A DNA stretch of 29,852 nt from a virus, in the IMG/VR virus record IMGVR_UViG_3300025131_000273, positions 1 to 29,852 of that record; one strand, 5' to 3'. Both the position numbers and the translations under genes were made by a program. How positions within the stretch are numbered: the stretch's first letter is position 1; each line of letters opens with the position of its first letter. Below the pieces are notes generated by a model, which was not told the DNA's origin, did not search any database, and was given only the letters and a program-made list of their open reading frames with translations. Positions 1 to 8,509 of the stretch are shown in pieces.

Positions 1-46
1 GGTGCGGGTCGAGGTCAACCCGTTGACGAGCACCGCCGAGCCGCGC

Positions 47-60
47 GTTCCACGTGGAAC
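47..60. promoter_or_regulatory. parS-like ParB-binding palindrome
   Basis: The 14 bases GTTCCACGTGGAAC form a perfect palindrome directly downstream of the amidase stop codon. This is the core of the bacterial centromere site parS, which is bound by chromosomal ParB proteins; as I remember, this CC/GG variant is the form seen in pseudomonads, while GTTTCACGTGAAAC is common elsewhere. No parA or parB gene is visible in the window, so a host ParB would have to be the partner. Other CACGTG cores here (about 1084 and 19883) lack the GTT/AAC flanks. The sequence match is direct; the function is inferred. Confidence 0.6.
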
Positions 61-61
61 C

Positions 62-622
62 CTAGCCAAGCCCGCGGCGACGGGAGTCCCATCTCAGAAG
101 GCCATGAGCGAGCGCGGCGCCCATTGCACCGCAGTAGTGCAAAAGCGGCCCTCGAGGGCCATCCAAGAAACACGGCTCATAGCAAATCCCGACCGCTTTC
201 AAGTCTTTGATCGTCGAGAATGCCCGGTCGCCCTGGCGGCATCCCTTCGCCTTCACCGGCCACGGTACCCGGCGCTCGAGTTCCCTCGCGATTTCGCGGG
301 CGAGGAGGGGCCCGTTTTGGGGCATCGATCTGATGTCGTAGTAGACCTCCCCCCGGTCGGCGACCCCGGACCCGGATGCGTTGACGTGGGACGCGATGAA
401 AGCGTCAGCGCCTATTGAGTCCGCCCGCCGCCATCGGTCTAAGTAGTGACCGTCTGAGATCACGCAGACCTTTGAACCGGACGCATGATCTCGAAGGATC
501 CGTTCAGCCTCCCACGCATACCGCCGCACATAGTCGACCTCTGTGATCCCGTCTTTGGACGCCCCTCGGTCGCGGAGTCTATAGGGCTTCCCGTGATGCT
601 GGATATCGATCACGACGATCAC
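62..622 (-). CDS. N-acetylmuramoyl-L-alanine amidase (endolysin, Amidase_3-like)
   Basis: Predicted zinc amidase that cuts the bond between N-acetylmuramic acid and L-alanine in peptidoglycan, releasing progeny phage. The 186 residues follow the Amidase_3 pattern: a strand ending in His9-His10-Gly (usual DPGHGG position), Glu28 in a G-x-T-E-x-x-Y block, His79 in the SHVNAS motif and the presumed catalytic Glu149 in CYEP. There is no signal peptide and no separate cell-wall-binding domain, so export should depend on the holin. The start is GTG at 622, giving a GTGA overlap with the holin stop, so the two are probably translationally coupled. It is the last gene of the long minus-strand cluster, as expected for lysis. 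Family assignment is good; substrate detail is inferred. Confidence 0.85.
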   Translation of the reverse strand: MIVVIDIQHHGKPYRLRDRGASKDGITEVDYVRRYAWEAERILRDHASGSKVCVISDGHYLDRWRRADSIGADAFIASHVNASGSGVADRGEVYYDIRSMPQNGPLLAREIARELERRVPWPVKAKGCRQGDRAFSTIKDLKAVGICYEPCFLDGPRGPLLHYCGAMGAALAHGLLRWDSRRRGLG

Positions 623-1401
623 GACGATCGCCCGGTGATCAATCCGGTGAGCTTCCCGCCCCGCCCGACCTTTTCGGCTCCTCTGGATATCATGTAGACC
701 GACGCCAAGCCGAGGAAGAGGGTCCAGAACTCGCCCGGGAGGACGACATATTGAACCTCGCCACGCGATGCCAGGGCGATGCTACCGAAAACCGGATAGC
801 AGTAGATGACCGCATAAAGGCACCACCGAAGCAACATCGGACGAGTTCGGCGCGTATACAAATCGTCTTGCTCGAGCTCGGCGACCATCACGCCCTTTTT
901 AGCCTCGACCTCAGCGCGAAAAGACTCCTCGAGGTCCGAGGTCAAGTCCGCCTGGATCTCGGCCAATCGAATCCGGGCGGCGCTTTTTTCCTCGGATGAT
1001 GTGTGTAGATCGTCGATCAAGCCCGAGACGGTGTCGACGGCCTTGTTGATGATTGACGAGAGCATGAAGTCGCCTTTCTGCCCACGTGGGCGGTCGGGGT
1101 TTAGTATGTCTTGCGAAACCTCGACGGGCTCCGCCGGCTCGACGGGCTCCGCCGGCTCGACGGGCTCCGCCGGCTCGACGGGCTCCGCCGGCTCGACGGG
1201 CTTTTCGGGTTCGTCGGGTTCGTCGGGCTCGTCGGGCTTCGCGCGCCTGGCGCGCTCGCGGGCTTCGCGTCGACGGCCCGCTTTTCCCCGGACTCGGCGA
1301 CGGGGGGAGCTCGGGGGAGGGCGAGAGGGGTCGGGATCTTTGGCCCCGCCGCCGCCGAGTTTGTCCAATATCCGCGAGACGAACCCACGGGCCCGGCTCA
1401 T
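619..1401 (-). CDS. Holin of the three-TM gene-transfer-agent type with a proline-rich N-terminal extension
   Basis: The C-terminal half (about residues 113-260) matches the GTA-type three-helix holin pattern: a charged amphipathic start, a coiled-coil-prone stretch, an R-R-T-R-P entry into a hydrophobic segment (LLRWCLYAVIYCYPVFG), then an LPGEFWTLFLGLASVYMISRGAEK segment that ends in the family's R-x-x-E-K. It would permeabilise the inner membrane for the neighbouring amidase. The N-terminal 112 residues are unusual: a basic block followed by DEP and VEPAEP repeats. An internal ATG at 1065 is preceded by AGAAAGG seven bases upstream, a better ribosome site than anything expected in mid-gene, and would give a 148-residue protein of normal family length. 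Two products, or a shorter true gene, are therefore likely. ATGA overlap with the upstream gene. Confidence 0.75.
   Translation of the reverse strand: MSRARGFVSRILDKLGGGGAKDPDPSRPPPSSPRRRVRGKAGRRREARERARRAKPDEPDEPDEPEKPVEPAEPVEPAEPVEPAEPVEPAEPVEVSQDILNPDRPRGQKGDFMLSSIINKAVDTVSGLIDDLHTSSEEKSAARIRLAEIQADLTSDLEESFRAEVEAKKGVMVAELEQDDLYTRRTRPMLLRWCLYAVIYCYPVFGSIALASRGEVQYVVLPGEFWTLFLGLASVYMISRGAEKVGRGGKLTGLITGRSS
1127..1198. repeat. 18-bp tandem repeat, four copies, coding for VEPAEP
   Basis: The unit ggctccgccggctcgacg is repeated four times without change and encodes the six-residue Val-Glu-Pro-Ala-Glu-Pro on the minus strand. It is followed by shorter 9-bp imperfect repeats (about 1199-1235) coding Asp-Glu-Pro. 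Identical copies suggest recent expansion by slippage or recombination. The peptide would be an extended acidic proline-rich linker. Confidence 0.95.
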
Positions 1402-1652
1402 GGGCCCGGCTCCCGAACTGTCCAGTCGGGCCCGGCGAGAACTTCTCGGGCGCCGGCGTAGTCGTAGACGGTCGCATCCCCGACGAGCGCCTCGATGGCC
1501 TCTCGGTTGTCATCGTCCTCGATGAACTTCAAGAGAACCCGCACGGGTTTTGTGATACTCCGCCGGGCGGAGTAGATCGTTTGCGGGACAAGCTCCCACA
1601 TCCCCTCAGGCACTCGGTCGAGCTTCATGATTACATATCGGATACACGTCAT
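1398..1652 (-). CDS. Small hypothetical protein
   Basis: An 84-residue protein that I do not recognise. It begins MTCIRYVIMKLDRVPEG and contains a basic central part (SARRSITKPVRVLLKF) followed by an acidic helix-prone stretch (EDDDNREAIEALVG). No membrane segment or metal-binding motif is visible. Its stop overlaps the holin start as ATGA, and it sits between the receptor-binding candidate and the lysis genes, so it is expressed late and may be a minor tail or lysis accessory protein. The ATG at 1652 is weakly supported by a GAAG just upstream; a second in-frame ATG at 1628 is possible. Confidence 0.6.
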   Translation of the reverse strand: MTCIRYVIMKLDRVPEGMWELVPQTIYSARRSITKPVRVLLKFIEDDDNREAIEALVGDATVYDYAGAREVLAGPDWTVREPGP

Positions 1653-1667
1653 CTTCTTAATCCCGGG

Positions 1668-2921
1668 TCAGTCGTCCGGGAGGTCCGTCGTCCAGTCGCA
1701 GAAGTAGATGACCCCCGTTTTTTGGTTGCCAGAGGCGTCGAGAAGTGTATCCCCTGATCCCTCCTCCATTTTCCACCAGCCGATCAGATCGTCGAATCTG
1801 GTGATAGATTCAGGGACTGGCTCCGACCCGAGCCCTGCTGTCCCCGGCTCTCCATCACCGCTGTTGTATATTGCTTCAACTTCTTCCTCCGAGAGGACAA
1901 CGCTATACATCCTGACATCCTTCATCCACCCGTCGAATTGCTTGGAATTAGATGCGTCGCTTCCGAAAATGCGGGGAGCAATGCCCGAGTAGTCGATGGC
2001 ACCTATGTCACCGTTGTCCCATCCATTCGTCGGAACCTCGGCTACCCCGTCGACATATAGCTTCAGATGGCCCGCGCTACCCAGGTCGGAATCGCTCGGC
2101 TGGGTGCCGTCCCATGTCCAGCAGACATGATGCCAGCCCCACTCAGGATCGCTTTGCTCAAGATCCGTGAGCCCATACCATCCTACAGAATTTGCTCCCG
2201 AGTCGAAAGTCATCACGGATCGCCCACTGGTAGTCTGAGATATGCTCCAGCCGGGTTTGTCCGTGCTGTAGTGGCCGGACCTCGACGAGAAAAGAACATC
2301 GTTCGTCACATACCCGTCCGGCTTCATCCAGAAACACCAACTCGCAGTATCGCCGACCTGTAGGTCTAAATCGTTCCCAATATCTGCGATTATCACATAC
2401 GCGGGTTGTGCATCGCCGAAGAGCGAATGGGTCCAGCCAGCCACGGGCGCCGTTGCTGGGGTTGCGCTCACCTCGGCAGACTTGGCGCTCTCGTTCCCGT
2501 CGTCATCGGTGCAAGTGACCGCATAGAAATATTCTGTCCCATTCGTCAGGCCGGTATTGGTGTATGTTGAATTGGCGGCCCCGGATATTGTGACGTCTGT
2601 GTCATACACCCCCGTGCTTGTCCCCCTGTATAGCTTGTAGCTTGCAGCGTCATCTTCTGCATTTGTATCCCAGTCCAGCACAATTTCCGTATCCCCCGCG
2701 ACCGCACCCATTCCAGAGGGGACGCCCGGGGGCGTCGTGTCGGCCGGCGGCGCGCCGCCCGCATCCCACCCGCCGAACATCCCCCCGGGCCCACGCTGGG
2801 CGCTTGTCTCGCCCGAGAGACTCGGGGCCCACTCACCGGAGGGGAGTCGAGTCAATGTCTCGGTATCAGTGTCGATAATATGCCACACGCCGGCGGCGTC
2901 GATCTTCCAGGTTCTCGCCAT
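1668..2921 (-). CDS. Putative receptor-binding tail protein with FN3 and LamG-like domains
   Basis: 417 residues placed after the hub gene, where adhesion proteins are usual. Residues about 1-55 hold a short N-terminal module, perhaps for docking to the tail. Residues about 61-155 form a fibronectin type III domain (D-T-T-P-P-G-V-P start, Y-K-L-Y-R-G, T-N-G-T-E-Y-F-Y-A-V). Residues about 175-360 resemble a laminin-G/concanavalin-like lectin domain (W-C-F-W-M-K-P, W-H-H-V-C-W-T-W-D-G, L-K-L-Y-V-D-G, I-Y-N-S-G-D-G). The last 35 residues carry an extra GWWKMEEGSGDTLLDASG motif, which normally opens a LamG domain but here closes the protein; I recall this closing element from other viral LamG proteins. 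Carbohydrate binding at the host surface is inferred from the folds, not shown. Confidence 0.7.
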   Translation of the reverse strand: MARTWKIDAAGVWHIIDTDTETLTRLPSGEWAPSLSGETSAQRGPGGMFGGWDAGGAPPADTTPPGVPSGMGAVAGDTEIVLDWDTNAEDDAASYKLYRGTSTGVYDTDVTISGAANSTYTNTGLTNGTEYFYAVTCTDDDGNESAKSAEVSATPATAPVAGWTHSLFGDAQPAYVIIADIGNDLDLQVGDTASWCFWMKPDGYVTNDVLFSSRSGHYSTDKPGWSISQTTSGRSVMTFDSGANSVGWYGLTDLEQSDPEWGWHHVCWTWDGTQPSDSDLGSAGHLKLYVDGVAEVPTNGWDNGDIGAIDYSGIAPRIFGSDASNSKQFDGWMKDVRMYSVVLSEEEVEAIYNSGDGEPGTAGLGSEPVPESITRFDDLIGWWKMEEGSGDTLLDASGNQKTGVIYFCDWTTDLPDD

Positions 2922-2922
2922 T

Positions 2923-5742
2923 TTATCCCTTTCCTCTCTCCGGCAGGTTGATCGGCGGAACGATCACCGGCCCCTCGGGTTCCTCGGGCGTGAAAGTGTG
3001 GCGCCACACCTCGACCCGGTCCAGCACTACGTTGATACTCTCGGCGCTTGGGTTCGAGTGAAAATCGGGGTCGTCGTGCTCCGGCCCAGTCGTCCCGCTT
3101 GGCCGACTAAAGTCCAAAAAGTGCCCGCCCTCAATCGAGAGCTTGAGCGAATGGATCGCCGACATGCTACGCCCTGGCATGTTTTCCTTGTGGGGCGAGA
3201 GCCACGGTCGGCCCTGGGGGATGCTCTCGTCCATCCTATCCCGGGCAGGTCGAAAGATTGAATATGGAACGGGGCCGGTATAGTTCATATCAATCCCCCC
3301 GTCTTTTTTTCGGGGATAGTCTGGATCCCAGTCGGGATTGTCCTCCGGATCTGGCGGCTCAAGTTGGCCGTATCTCTCCCAAAAAACCCGGGGGAGTTTG
3401 TCGACCTTCCACGCCCACGGGTCGCCCATGTGGGATGTGTTATAGGCTCGCAAGAGCTCGGTCTCGTATGGTCCGCCCGTCTTATCCCTCACCGTCACGA
3501 CGTCCCCCGCTTGAATGTTTTCGTCCCCTGGATATCCCTCGGAGTTCGTCGTGAATAAGTCCGCCGTTCCATCTCTTGGGTCGGTATGAAACGCGGGCCA
3601 ATTGGTCCCCGGCGATGTGTGCCCCTTGAACATTTGAACCCGCGACTTCTCCGGGTCAAAGCCTGGAACCGCCGGGGCGAATATCGAGTCAGTAAACGTG
3701 AAAGACTGCCCGCTATTTTTCCCGGCGACTCGAAACAATCTAGAAAACGCGACCCTCTGGCGACCGTCCTCATCGGTCGACATGAGCGCCGCCCGGACTC
3801 TGATCACACTGGGGGCACTGATTGAGGAGAACAACACCCGAAACGTGTATCGCAAGTAGTGGAACCGATGCCCGTGTAGTCGGTGCGCGTCCCACTTGGG
3901 CTCCCCGTCGACCCCCCTGAGCCGCCACTCCGCCGCGAATTGGCCGCCGAAGATCGAGGCCTGATTATGGTAGTGGGCTTGAATCGCCCCATATTGACAA
4001 GTGTTCCGCTCGGCATACGTCGAGACGTGAATCGGATCCCCGCCGTCGTAGACGGAGAACCCACTCTCCTTCCGGGGCTCCATCGGCACCGCGAGAACGA
4101 GTGACACGGTAGAACCAATGGCCGAGAATGTCCGCTCGCGGACCTGGGCGACGACTCGCTTTGCGCTCCCTCCAAAGCCGAGCTCGCGGAGCGCCAAGTT
4201 CGGGACGTGCGTCGATTCGAGATGGACAAGGTCGCCTACTGCGAGGAGTGCGCCGGCGCTCGAGAGCACCTCTACCGGCAACAACGCATGAGGGAGCCCC
4301 CCCGCCCGGATAATCCGAAAGGCCGTTTTGTGGAACTCGTGCGCCTCGTCGAATCGATTCGACACTCCGGGCTCGTCGTAAAGTGAGACCGATCGCTTGA
4401 GAATGTCAGGGTGCGCCCATTCCCGCCCAGAATGGCGAAACGTCGTCGGGAATCCAAACGAATCCTGAGGCTCGAAATAGTCGTGATAACCGAACGCCCT
4501 CGATCCGAGCGGCTCGACGAGTGAGGCGTCTTGGGTGATGTCGATGCTTTGATCGTCCTCGGTCGGCCACATCGTGAACGCAGACATCGACACGACACGA
4601 CCGTCGGCCCCGGCTCCACTCCATGCCGGATGGACTCCCGAGAATGGCGTAAACTCGTGTGTAAATGCGAACGTACCCACACGGTCGCCTGAGTGCCGAA
4701 CATTGGAGGGGATATAGTCGACGGCGCTCTCGTCCTGGTTTGCCTTCAGAACGTCGGACCAAAACGACCACGCCACAAAACCGAATCGAGCGGAGACCCC
4801 GCGCACCATCGACTCGGCATCGTATGCCGCGGACCCGACCGAAACGATCACCTCGTCGCCAATCGATCGCCGGGGAGTGTAGACCGAGGCCGAGGGGAGT
4901 CCGCCGTCTTTGTCCTGCGGGTGGATGTCTCCGAGTGCCCAATATCCGAACGAATCACGTCGGAGAAAGCACGCGAAAGCGGCGAGGAGATCGCGGTCAA
5001 TCGCCGCCTTGGGATCGCCTGTTTTGATAATCTGCGTTTTGATCAAATGCCGGAAGAGTCGACTATCGACCGAGTGAATCCCCTCGAGCAGTTCGTTGAA
5101 AAATCCCGCTTGCTCGATCGTCTCAGGATGCTCATCCCATCCCCTCACCTTCGACTCGTCCTCATTCGTGGACGCCTGGAGATAGTCCGAGACTACGTCG
5201 ACGCAAACCTTGGCGGGATGCTCGAGGTCAAGGGGCTGGGGACTGCCCGCAAAAGGATCCGAGTCCTCGATCACCTTTTCGACGTCCGCCCTCCGCATGA
5301 CGTCCAATCCGTCGGAGATGACGAACGTCGCGACGGTCGATGAAAATGAGAGCGACCGAAGAACGCCCCGGAAGACACAAAGATAGTCAGCCGGCGAGAT
5401 GCTCGACGAGCCGACGGGCCGAAAGCCCATCAGGACATCCGCAAAGCGTGGGGCGTTGACCGACTGAACAAAGATCGACGCAAACTCGGGCGCGGTCGAT
5501 TGGCCGACGATCGAAACCGATACCTCTCCGATATGATAAGAGAGAGACGCGACCTCGTATCCTGAGCCAATGGCGCTCACCTCCGAGATCGCGGCGGTCT
5601 GGCCCGTGCCCGCCCAAGTCGCATAAAACCGCGAGCCGTAGCTTGTGTCTCCCGGCGAATACACGCCGACCATGATCACCGTTCGCCGAGTCGTCTCGAG
5701 GTTGAGCCCCTTGAAAGCAGCCGAGACGCCGTATCTACCCAT
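2923..5742 (-). CDS. Large tail hub/tip protein
   Basis: At 939 residues this is the largest protein in the window. It lies between the distal tail protein and the receptor-binding candidate, the usual position of the tail hub (Tal/gpJ-like) gene. The N-terminal third is beta-rich with hub-like phrases (SVSIVGQS, YLCVFRGVLRSLSFSS, VISDGLDVMRR). The C-terminal third looks like a beta-sandwich with aromatic surface residues and ends in a proline-rich tail (EEPEGPVIVPP). I see no peptidase or lysozyme motif. It starts with ATG at 5742, overlapping the stop of the preceding gene as TAATG. Assignment rests mainly on position, length and beta content, so the exact role is inferred. Confidence 0.6.
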   Translation of the reverse strand: MGRYGVSAAFKGLNLETTRRTVIMVGVYSPGDTSYGSRFYATWAGTGQTAAISEVSAIGSGYEVASLSYHIGEVSVSIVGQSTAPEFASIFVQSVNAPRFADVLMGFRPVGSSSISPADYLCVFRGVLRSLSFSSTVATFVISDGLDVMRRADVEKVIEDSDPFAGSPQPLDLEHPAKVCVDVVSDYLQASTNEDESKVRGWDEHPETIEQAGFFNELLEGIHSVDSRLFRHLIKTQIIKTGDPKAAIDRDLLAAFACFLRRDSFGYWALGDIHPQDKDGGLPSASVYTPRRSIGDEVIVSVGSAAYDAESMVRGVSARFGFVAWSFWSDVLKANQDESAVDYIPSNVRHSGDRVGTFAFTHEFTPFSGVHPAWSGAGADGRVVSMSAFTMWPTEDDQSIDITQDASLVEPLGSRAFGYHDYFEPQDSFGFPTTFRHSGREWAHPDILKRSVSLYDEPGVSNRFDEAHEFHKTAFRIIRAGGLPHALLPVEVLSSAGALLAVGDLVHLESTHVPNLALRELGFGGSAKRVVAQVRERTFSAIGSTVSLVLAVPMEPRKESGFSVYDGGDPIHVSTYAERNTCQYGAIQAHYHNQASIFGGQFAAEWRLRGVDGEPKWDAHRLHGHRFHYLRYTFRVLFSSISAPSVIRVRAALMSTDEDGRQRVAFSRLFRVAGKNSGQSFTFTDSIFAPAVPGFDPEKSRVQMFKGHTSPGTNWPAFHTDPRDGTADLFTTNSEGYPGDENIQAGDVVTVRDKTGGPYETELLRAYNTSHMGDPWAWKVDKLPRVFWERYGQLEPPDPEDNPDWDPDYPRKKDGGIDMNYTGPVPYSIFRPARDRMDESIPQGRPWLSPHKENMPGRSMSAIHSLKLSIEGGHFLDFSRPSGTTGPEHDDPDFHSNPSAESINVVLDRVEVWRHTFTPEEPEGPVIVPPINLPERGKG

Positions 5743-6659
5743 TAGAACGGGCCCTCATGCCCCGCGGCCCCTGATAGCCTCAGCCTGTATCTTTCCGGCC
5801 CCACTGGTCGAATGATCGGCTCCGCGCCTGGTGGCATGATCAGCGCCCGGCTCCAATTCAACGACCGGTCGGCGCGGTCGGCGGCGAATCCGAACGAGCC
5901 GCCGACCTTCGCGTGATCATAGAAGTCTCGAACATTCCGAAACGTCGCGCGGTCGAGATCGTGAGAGTCGACGCTCACGATCTCGTGATCGGTGAAAAAA
6001 TCCGTTTGAACAATCCCGCCGTGGGATCGGGCTTGTTCGGCGACCGAATGCCGGCGGATGTCGTATTTAACTCCGTCGGGGAAATCGATCACCCGACCGG
6101 CGCGGACGATCGCCCGACATGACGCAGCCGTCGTCCGCTTGATAGCGAGCACCGCCCGAACATTGTCGACGCCGGCGGGCACCGTCAACGTCGCGTGGAG
6201 CTCATACCAAGTCTGGGCCAGCGCGTCGTATTGATCGACTCGGACGGTATCCCCCGCACTCTCCCCGGTGTATGTCTCAATGTACACGCGGAGATATTCG
6301 GCGCCCAGCGTGGGCCCTGTGCTCATCATCCAAGCGTGGACGAAGTAGGTCGCCGCGCCATGGGCGGGAACCGTGAGCCCGGCCCCCGCAGAATCGACGC
6401 CCTGCACGTTCTCGAACTTCACCCACGAGCCCGCGTCGTCAATGCGCTGATCCCAGACCAGACAATGGCTCATCGTCGGTGATGCGATCGGATTCACTTG
6501 CCACGATTCCGCGCCCTCGGTGCTCCCGACTCGCACCGAGTCGGCTTGAGACTTGCTTCCCCAGTTGTCATCGGACGGATTCAATATCCCGAGCGGCATG
6601 AACTCAACCGAGCAATCCCGGGCGGTCGATGGCAGAAACTCAATCACCGGATATCCCAT
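5742..6659 (-). CDS. Distal tail-like protein with a jelly-roll carbohydrate-binding-type insert
   Basis: 305 residues from the ATG at 6659, whose TGATG overlap with the tape measure stop defines the start; the longer upstream reading is an artefact inside the tape measure gene. The ends (residues about 1-50 and 200-305) look like a minor tail or distal tail protein: D-I-R-R-H-S-V-A-E-Q-A-R-S-H-G-G, then an FRNVRDFYDHAK helix and GGSFGFAADR. The middle, about residues 55-195, reads as a jelly-roll of the CBM4/9 type (W-V-K-F-E-N-V, A-T-Y-F-V-H-A-W-M, L-R-V-Y-I-E-T, W-Y-E-L-H-A-T-L-T-V-P-A-G). This resembles 'evolved' distal tail proteins that gained a sugar-binding module. It would link the tube to the hub and may add host binding. 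Fold calls are by eye. Confidence 0.6.
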   Translation of the reverse strand: MGYPVIEFLPSTARDCSVEFMPLGILNPSDDNWGSKSQADSVRVGSTEGAESWQVNPIASPTMSHCLVWDQRIDDAGSWVKFENVQGVDSAGAGLTVPAHGAATYFVHAWMMSTGPTLGAEYLRVYIETYTGESAGDTVRVDQYDALAQTWYELHATLTVPAGVDNVRAVLAIKRTTAASCRAIVRAGRVIDFPDGVKYDIRRHSVAEQARSHGGIVQTDFFTDHEIVSVDSHDLDRATFRNVRDFYDHAKVGGSFGFAADRADRSLNWSRALIMPPGAEPIIRPVGPERYRLRLSGAAGHEGPF

Positions 6660-8509
6660 CAGTGCAGCCCCTCGTATCCGTTGCTCGTGATCAAGCTCCG
6701 CGTATGTGGATGGATTAGCGCCGCAAGTGCGCGAATTCCCCCATCTCCCGTGACCGGCCCGTGAATGTGGATCTCCTGCGACACTCCAGCCGAGCCCCCG
6801 GAGTTGATCGCGTCGATAGCCTGAACCCCTCCGATCCTCCGCGTCGCCTCGGCGGTGAGAATCCCCTCGCCCGGGGAGAGCATCGCCGGGATTGTATCGG
6901 TGCCGCGCGCGATCCCACCGGGGGAGAAATAACTCACCCCGGGCATCACTCCACCTTGTGCGGCATACCCAAAATCTGGAGCGATCTCGCCGCCACCACC
7001 GCCACCACCGCCGCCCGGGAGCCAAGCCGTAAGGGCCTTTTTGATCGCGAACTTGATCCCGGTGACAATGGCCCACCGAATGAGCTCTTGAGTAATGTTT
7101 TTGAATACGTCAAGGATCGCTCGTCCGATGTCCTCGATCTCTCGAAAATGGACCGCGACGTCGGCAAGCCCGGACGCGAGTTCATCGATCCCCCAGACCG
7201 CCATATCCTCGCCGACCTGGTGGACATCTTGGCCGAGTCCGGCCCATATTCGCTCGATGGACGAAAACTCGACGTCGAGCTCCTGGGCGAGCCCCTTTAC
7301 CTTTTCGAGTTCGGGAATGGCGGGGAGTTCCATTGGGGTGGGGTGGACGGGTGGACGTTCGCCGAGTCGTCGCCATTTCGACTGTCTGATCTCATAAGCT
7401 GACCGGCCCGCCAGATGTTCCCATCGGGCCGGGGAGAAGTTTTCGTCCCATGACTCGTCCGGTTGTTCCGGCTGCATTACTGGCCGCGGGGGGGGCCCCG
7501 CGAGCACCGGGGGCAGCCACCACAGCATCCCGCTCGGCGGGGAAGACTGCTCCGGCTTAGCCGGCGAGAACTCGCCCCGTCGCCTTTCTTGCCAAGAAAC
7601 TGAAGATCCCTGCTGCTTCCTCCAAAACTGGTCGACGGCGTCTTGAGGATTACTCGGGGTGAACGCCCCGAGTAAGCCGGTGAGCGTTTTGATCCCCCAC
7701 GTCATGGCCGGCGATAGTTCTTTTCCAACCTCGAGGCTAAAGTTCTCCCACGCAATAGTCAGCTCGTTGGTGGCCCCCGCAAGGCCGGTCGTCGCATCAA
7801 CCGCCGCCCCCTCGAGGGTTTTGTGTAACTCCTTGATCCCGAGCATTTTGGTGTCTGCCTTGTCCAACTCAAGGCCCAATTCTTTCGCTCGCCTTGCTCC
7901 GACCTTCATGATCTCCGAGAAATTCGCGGTCATGCCCGACAGGTCGCCGAGTTCGCTTTGCTCGGTCTTGAAGGCCTGGGTCAGATTTAGCACCGCATCC
8001 GAGAGGGTGATCGTCGAGGACCGCCCGATCGAGGCGATATCGACGAAAGTATTCATCATGTCGGCGGCTTCGTCCGCGCCCAGTCCCGCTAGCATCAAAT
8101 TACGGAGCCCGGTCGCCCGCGTATTGAACTTGAGCATTCCTTGGCCCGCGGTTTTCATCGCCGCCTCGACCTTGCCAAAGTCTTGGTGTGTCCCCTTTGC
8201 CACCCGCTCGAGCCCCATCATCGCAAGCCGCGCCGAGTCCGCTTCCTTCGCCATATTAAAAAGGCCGACCGCGACTCGTCGCCCGGCCTCGAGCGTGATG
8301 AGTGTTTGAACCTGTTTCGCAAGGCCCCCAACCGACGACTTGGTTTGATCCGTCGCTTTCTTTGCCCGCTTCATCCCGTCGACGTGAGCGCGGCCCGCGG
8401 TGCCCGCTTTCTTTTCGAACTTCGAGAGCTCGCGGTTCATCTTCTCAACCGCGGCCTTGAATTCGGGCGACGCCTGATCGTCAAGCTCCCAGCGTGTCAC
8501 CCATCCCAT
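6659..8509 (-). CDS. Tail tape measure protein
   Basis: 616 residues, placed after the tail assembly chaperones and before the distal tail gene, as in other siphoviruses. The N-terminal 280 residues are helical and rich in Ala, Lys and Glu (for example KAAVEKMNRELSKFEKK), with the typical phrase TTGLAGATNELTIAWENFSLEVGKELSP seen in tape measure proteins. A Pro/Trp-rich middle follows, then a Gly-rich stretch of about nine glycines and a C-terminal block (GGVMPGVSYFSPGG, PGEGILTAEATRRIGG) that often closes such proteins. It sets tail length during assembly. The protein is short; at roughly 1.5 angstrom per residue it would predict a tail of about 90 nm. The ATG at 8509 follows directly on the previous stop. 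Confidence 0.9.
   Translation of the reverse strand: MGWVTRWELDDQASPEFKAAVEKMNRELSKFEKKAGTAGRAHVDGMKRAKKATDQTKSSVGGLAKQVQTLITLEAGRRVAVGLFNMAKEADSARLAMMGLERVAKGTHQDFGKVEAAMKTAGQGMLKFNTRATGLRNLMLAGLGADEAADMMNTFVDIASIGRSSTITLSDAVLNLTQAFKTEQSELGDLSGMTANFSEIMKVGARRAKELGLELDKADTKMLGIKELHKTLEGAAVDATTGLAGATNELTIAWENFSLEVGKELSPAMTWGIKTLTGLLGAFTPSNPQDAVDQFWRKQQGSSVSWQERRRGEFSPAKPEQSSPPSGMLWWLPPVLAGPPPRPVMQPEQPDESWDENFSPARWEHLAGRSAYEIRQSKWRRLGERPPVHPTPMELPAIPELEKVKGLAQELDVEFSSIERIWAGLGQDVHQVGEDMAVWGIDELASGLADVAVHFREIEDIGRAILDVFKNITQELIRWAIVTGIKFAIKKALTAWLPGGGGGGGGGEIAPDFGYAAQGGVMPGVSYFSPGGIARGTDTIPAMLSPGEGILTAEATRRIGGVQAIDAINSGGSAGVSQEIHIHGPVTGDGGIRALAALIHPHTRSLITSNGYEGLH

Noticed and set aside
911-1525. 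Several overlapping readings on both strands around the holin repeat (Arg/Ala- or Gly/Ser-rich).
   Set aside because: They are other-frame readings of the 18-bp repeat and GC-rich DNA; the holin frame has family motifs and correct junctions.
6660-7076. Upstream extension of the distal tail gene.
   Set aside because: It lies antiphase inside the tape measure gene, is Arg/Trp-rich noise, and the ATG at 6659 gives a TGATG junction.
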